A DNA stretch of 46,396 nt, taken from assembly GCA_025980435.1 (NCBI GenBank), contig JAICXK010000007.1, forward strand, positions 1 to 46,396, given 5' to 3'. A program made the position numbers and the translations under genes. Origin of the DNA: Bryobacteraceae bacterium. Its GTDB lineage: Bacteria > Acidobacteriota > Terriglobia > Bryobacterales > Bryobacteraceae. The notes under the pieces are model-generated. The model saw only the letters and a list, made by a program, of their open reading frames with translations. It ran no database searches and was not told the DNA's origin. Below are positions 43,223 through 46,396 of the stretch, in pieces; the first letter of the stretch is position 1; each line of letters opens with the position of its first letter.

Positions 43223-44512
43223 ATGATGTTAAATATGAAGTTCCGCCTCGCCCTGCTGGTCGTGTCTTTTGCGATCGGGCTGCAGGCCCAGATGCAGATG
43301 AACGTCCAGCAGTTGGCGGATTTCGTCCGATCCGAACTGGCGTTGGGGCATCACAGCGACAAGCAGATTGCTGCTTATGTTAAGAAGCTGCAGCTCACCG
43401 AAAAGTTGACCGACAAGACGATCATCGATCTGGAAGCGCAAGGCGCAGGGCCGAAAACGGCAGAGGCACTCAAGGAACTGCGGGACAAGACCGCGAATAT
43501 GAAGCCGCCGGGTCATGATTCGACGTATTCGCCCGCAACCGCGCCCGATAACACGCTGACCACCGGTCCGGCAACCGTAACGCTGAGTTCCAAAGCGCCT
43601 CCGATTCCGCCGCCGGATTCCATTCGCCAGCAAAAGATGCTGGACCTGATGCGGCAGTATGCCATGTCGTATACGCAGAATCTGCCGAATTTCATTTGCG
43701 TGCAGGTGACGCGGCAATATGTCGATCCGAATGCCGGGGACCACTACCGAAGCATCGGGAACATTCTGGCAAAAGTCAGCTACAACGAAGGGCGCGAGAG
43801 GTATAACGTCTACTCGGTAAACGGGCAGCTTATGGAAACCAACATGGAGGGTGTCCCCATGCACGGCGGCGCGATTTCGACCGGTGAGTTCGGAAGCCTG
43901 ATGCGCGAGATCTTCGAGCCGCACAGCCAAGCCGAGTTTGGATGGGACCATTGGGCGACGCTGCGTGGCCGGCGAATGGCCGTATTCAATTACTTCATCG
44001 ACAGCGGCCATTCAAGCTGGTCGATTACTTATAGCGCCGCTCCAGGCGACCAGCAGCGCATTATCACGGCCTATAAGGGACTCGTTTACGCAGATGAGAA
44101 CACCGGTGAAATTACCCGCATCAAGTTTATCGCGGTTGACATTCCCCGAAGCTTTCCAGTGACCGAAGCCACGGAAATTCTGGACTACGATGCGGTAGAC
44201 ATCAGCGGCCAGCAGTATGTTGTCCCTCTGGTGGCTCGCCTCTACATGCGTGCCGACCGCCAGAGCTCAAAGAATGAAATTGAGTTTCGGAATTACCGCA
44301 AGTTCGGAACTGAGTCGGTCATCAAGTACGATTTAGACCCGAAGGCTCTCGCGCCGCTGCCGCCGAACAAAACAGAGGAACAGCCGGCAACTCAGAGCGC
44401 GAGCCCGGGCCAGGGCAAGACGCCACAGCCGGCCAAACCAGCCGGACAGAAGAGCGGTTCGGACTCTAATCCGTGGACGCTGCCGACGCCTCCTCCCGCA
44501 CCGCCGCAATAG
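43223..44512 (+). CDS. Exported protein of unknown function with proline-rich tail
   Basis: 429 residues with a signal peptide (RLALLVVSFAIGLQA); ATG codons at 43223, 43226 and 43235 are all possible starts. Residues about 25-95 form a helical region (QLADFVRSELALGHHSDKQI, then KTIIDLEAQGAGPKTAEALKE) resembling a helix-hairpin-helix-like motif. A Pro/Thr linker follows, then a beta-rich domain (about 140-375) with QNLPNFICVQVTRQYVD, FGWDHWATLRGRRMAVFNY and ENTGEITRIKF, and a low-complexity Pro/Gln/Gly/Lys tail ending PTPPPAPPQ. The pattern NLPNFxCxQxTxRY recurs, from memory, in exported acidobacterial proteins. No catalytic motif. The last 47 bases overlap the convergent GT9-like gene. Confidence 0.72.
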   Translation: MMLNMKFRLALLVVSFAIGLQAQMQMNVQQLADFVRSELALGHHSDKQIAAYVKKLQLTEKLTDKTIIDLEAQGAGPKTAEALKELRDKTANMKPPGHDSTYSPATAPDNTLTTGPATVTLSSKAPPIPPPDSIRQQKMLDLMRQYAMSYTQNLPNFICVQVTRQYVDPNAGDHYRSIGNILAKVSYNEGRERYNVYSVNGQLMETNMEGVPMHGGAISTGEFGSLMREIFEPHSQAEFGWDHWATLRGRRMAVFNYFIDSGHSSWSITYSAAPGDQQRIITAYKGLVYADENTGEITRIKFIAVDIPRSFPVTEATEILDYDAVDISGQQYVVPLVARLYMRADRQSSKNEIEFRNYRKFGTESVIKYDLDPKALAPLPPNKTEEQPATQSASPGQGKTPQPAKPAGQKSGSDSNPWTLPTPPPAPPQ

Positions 44513-45725
44513 CCTGCAATGTTTCTTCCAGAGCCGCGGACCGGTCGCCCGGCTGAACGGCAACGATGCGGGCGAATTGCGCGTAGGGTCGCCAGCGCGA
44601 CAGCATCCGGTCGCAAGCGTAACCGCTGAATACGGAGACAAGTGGAACCTTTCCGGCAGCAGCCACGTGCTGGCCCGCGGAATCGTAGCCGAGGTATAAC
44701 CGGCTCTGCAGGATATGACTGGCAAACGAGGCATAGCTGCCGTCGTGGACATGCAGGCGGGAAGGCGATCCCAGGCGGTCCACCAATACGTTTACGCGAG
44801 CGGCTTCCTCGCCGCCCGCCCCGCGATCCAGCAGGACGGAACGCCCTTTGCTGAGCAGCGCGGACAAAACCTGGTATTCGAATTCGTCGTCAACCCGTTT
44901 ATTTCCGTTTTCACCCACGCCCCAACTGACGGTGACCTCAGCGATCTTTTGCTGTTTCGCGGGAGCAGTATACGGGCTCGGGTGCTCGACGCCGAAGACT
45001 TCGCTCAGCCACTCGGCCGCAAGTTGCGGAAGCGGGGCCTGTAAATCTCCTCCGTAAGCGCGGCTCTCGAAGAAAAAATACCGCGCATCGTCGCAGATCG
45101 GGATCAGGCCCAGTTGTGTAAGGCGGGAATCGGGATCGATCACGATCGCCCCCAGTTCGTCGACCGCGACCTGTAACTCGGCGGCGGCTAAAAGCCGGTC
45201 GCGGAGCAGGCTGGATCGGCCGTACATGACGGCAACGGGAACAATCCGCGGATCGCCTGCGAACAACTCCGCATTCTTTGCGGGCCCGACCAGGCAGATC
45301 TCGGCATCGGGAAAGCGCTGCTTTGCCGCAGCCAGAGCGACGCTGGTTACGGCAACATCGGCTCCCAACGTGACTCGCGAAAGGACGAATACCCTTTTTA
45401 CCTCGCCGCCCGGAAAACGGCGGACCTGGCGGATACGGCGATAACGGACCAGAAGGTCCTCGGCATCGTGCTCGGGAAGAGCCCGCGAGATCACGTGCGA
45501 GAACAGCCGGGCGTACACATCGCACAAATGCGGCTCGAAGAGATCGCCAAGCTGCTCGATGACGATGCCGAACAGAGCGCGAGTGGCGGCCATTGCAGTG
45601 AATGGATCGTCTTCATCGAGCGCGCGCTCAATGAGGTCATCTAAGGCCCGGGCCGGCCACGTACCCTCGCGCAGACAAGCATCGAGGATTTCGTACGCCA
45701 GGCCGCTAGCCGGTATACTTGCCAA
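44466..45725 (-). CDS. GT9-like (heptosyltransferase-fold) protein with helical N-terminal domain
   Basis: 419 residues from a TTG start (weak; the true start may be downstream). Residues 1-110 are mostly helical and acidic (LDACLREGTWPARALDDLIERAL, shown in part). From about 112 a GT-B fold begins: RVFVLSRVTLGADVAVTSVALAAA, FPDAEICLVGPAKN, and a C-terminal half with EVTVSWGVGENGNKRVDDEF, SRLYLGYDSAGQHVAAAGKVP and LVSVFSGY. The last segment corresponds to the DSGPMHLAAALG motif of ADP-heptose transferases, but with a changed donor-site sequence. Acceptor and donor unknown; it may be a distant or inactive member. Overlaps mtnP by 20 bases at its 5' end and the exported-protein gene by 47 bases at its 3' end. 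Confidence 0.68.
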   Translation of the reverse strand: MASIPASGLAYEILDACLREGTWPARALDDLIERALDEDDPFTAMAATRALFGIVIEQLGDLFEPHLCDVYARLFSHVISRALPEHDAEDLLVRYRRIRQVRRFPGGEVKRVFVLSRVTLGADVAVTSVALAAAKQRFPDAEICLVGPAKNAELFAGDPRIVPVAVMYGRSSLLRDRLLAAAELQVAVDELGAIVIDPDSRLTQLGLIPICDDARYFFFESRAYGGDLQAPLPQLAAEWLSEVFGVEHPSPYTAPAKQQKIAEVTVSWGVGENGNKRVDDEFEYQVLSALLSKGRSVLLDRGAGGEEAARVNVLVDRLGSPSRLHVHDGSYASFASHILQSRLYLGYDSAGQHVAAAGKVPLVSVFSGYACDRMLSRWRPYAQFARIVAVQPGDRSAALEETLQAIAAVREEASAASTD

Positions 45726-46396
45726 TCAGCAGCTCCAGCTTCTGCCTGGTCTCGGGCGGGATAGAGGACCGGTCCGTGATGATTGCGTGTTTCAGCGCGG
45801 ACCCGCACTTGCAAGCGCGCTCACGCGGCATCTCCCGCACCGCCCGGCGGACCAATTTGCAGGCATTCTCCGCGTTCGTTGTCAGATTTTTGATGATCTC
45901 AGCGACCGTCACGGCGGCATGGTCCTCATGCCAGCAGTCGTAGTCGGTAACCATGGCGATCGTGACGTAGCAGATTTCCGCCTCACGAGCCAGCTTCGCC
46001 TCTGTAAGGTTCGTCATTCCAATCACGTCCATTCCCCAGCTCCGGTAGACGTTCGATTCAGCGCGGGTCGAGAAGGCGGGACCCTCCATGCAGAGGTATG
46101 TTCCGCCGAGTTTGCTGCGGATGTCAACTTGGGAAGCGCAGCCGTGCGCAAGCGCGGCCAGTTGGGGGCAGATAGGGTCGGCGAAGCTGATGTGCGCGAC
46201 GACGCCTCCGCCGAAGAACGTGGAGACGCGCCGGTTCGTCCGGTCGAAGAACTGATCGGGAATAACGAAGTCCAGCGGGGCATGCTCCTGTTTTAACGAG
46301 CCCACGGCGCTAAGCGAGAGGATGCGCTCGACGCCGAGCATTTTCATCCCAAAAATGTTGGCGCGAAAATTCAACTCCGAGGGAGAGATGCGGTGC
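45706..46396 (-). CDS. mtnP: S-methyl-5'-thioadenosine phosphorylase, 5' end outside the window
   Basis: At least 229 residues; the reading frame continues past the window edge (HRISPSELNFRANI), so about 50-70 N-terminal residues are missing. Phosphorolysis of methylthioadenosine to adenine and methylthioribose-1-phosphate in methionine salvage. MTAP family segments: SPSELNFRANIFGMKMLGVE, SAVGSLKQE, DQFFDRT, EGPAFSTRAESNVYRSWGMDVIGMT and VTDYDCWHEDHAAVTV. The DYD pair in VTDYDCW recognises the 6-amino group of adenine, favouring MTAP over guanosine/inosine-specific purine nucleoside phosphorylases. The stop lies 20 bases inside the downstream GT9-like frame, so they probably share a transcript. 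Confidence 0.93.
   Translation of the reverse strand, partial: HRISPSELNFRANIFGMKMLGVERILSLSAVGSLKQEHAPLDFVIPDQFFDRTNRRVSTFFGGGVVAHISFADPICPQLAALAHGCASQVDIRSKLGGTYLCMEGPAFSTRAESNVYRSWGMDVIGMTNLTEAKLAREAEICYVTIAMVTDYDCWHEDHAAVTVAEIIKNLTTNAENACKLVRRAVREMPRERACKCGSALKHAIITDRSSIPPETRQKLELLIGKYTG

Overview
The window is GC-rich, gene-dense bacterial chromosome. It looks like an Acidobacteriota genome, most likely near the Solibacter/Bryobacter group. The clues are an Oar-type TonB-dependent receptor with an N-terminal carboxypeptidase-regulatory-like domain, secreted GH127 and GH39 enzymes, a Tat-exported sugar-isomerase/GMC oxidoreductase pair, several exported proteins of types common in that phylum, and frequent GTG/TTG starts. 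kdsA and kdsB show a Gram-negative envelope with KDO-containing LPS. The taxonomic call is inference from gene content. No rRNA, tRNA, CRISPR array, insertion sequence, integrase or phage gene was recognised, and no stretch over about 150 bases lacks a gene or a described element.

Layout. 1-107: 3' end of an unknown gene. 121-9554: a full-length Lhr helicase, a Tat-type sugar isomerase-like protein with a GMC sugar oxidoreductase, Maf, and a secreted GH127 enzyme. 9628-13083: polysaccharide export operon (Wza-like exporter, Wzz-like copolymerase, separate tyrosine kinase with a seven-Tyr tail). 13138-20046: nitroreductase, exported glycine-rich protein and mutY (minus strand), then uvrA directly abutting selA. 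20043-25552: large TonB-dependent receptor (minus) divergent from an ECF sigma factor, membrane anti-sigma-like protein and exported protein. 25591-25700: an unusual run of five perfect hairpins closed by an outer inverted repeat. 25706-26899: a TIR protein with a degenerate STAND-like domain.

26971-30172: kdsB-pyrG-kdsA operon, coupling CTP supply to KDO synthesis and activation. 30220-32966: pseudopilin and an exported M1 metallopeptidase. 32970-34537: divergent MFS and SMR transporters sharing a 50-base intergenic region with an inverted repeat. 34552-38356 (minus): compact sulfate assimilation operon cysD-cysN-cysH-tauE. CysH carries the cysteines of an APS reductase and no cysC is present, so the operon encodes sulfate to APS to sulfite directly. 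38492-39769: a Tat-exported SelA-like PLP enzyme. 39857-42306 (minus): toast-rack-like lipoprotein and GH39 glycosidase. 42414-44512: two exported proteins of unknown role. 44466-46396 (minus): a GT9-like protein and a 5'-truncated methylthioadenosine phosphorylase.

Most interesting items: the multi-hairpin element, the TIR protein whose TIR and nucleotide-binding sites both look altered, the Tat-exported SelA-like enzyme together with a true selA, and the GMC oxidoreductase with a four-cysteine cluster but no partner small subunit. No single locus is clearly a new multi-gene system.
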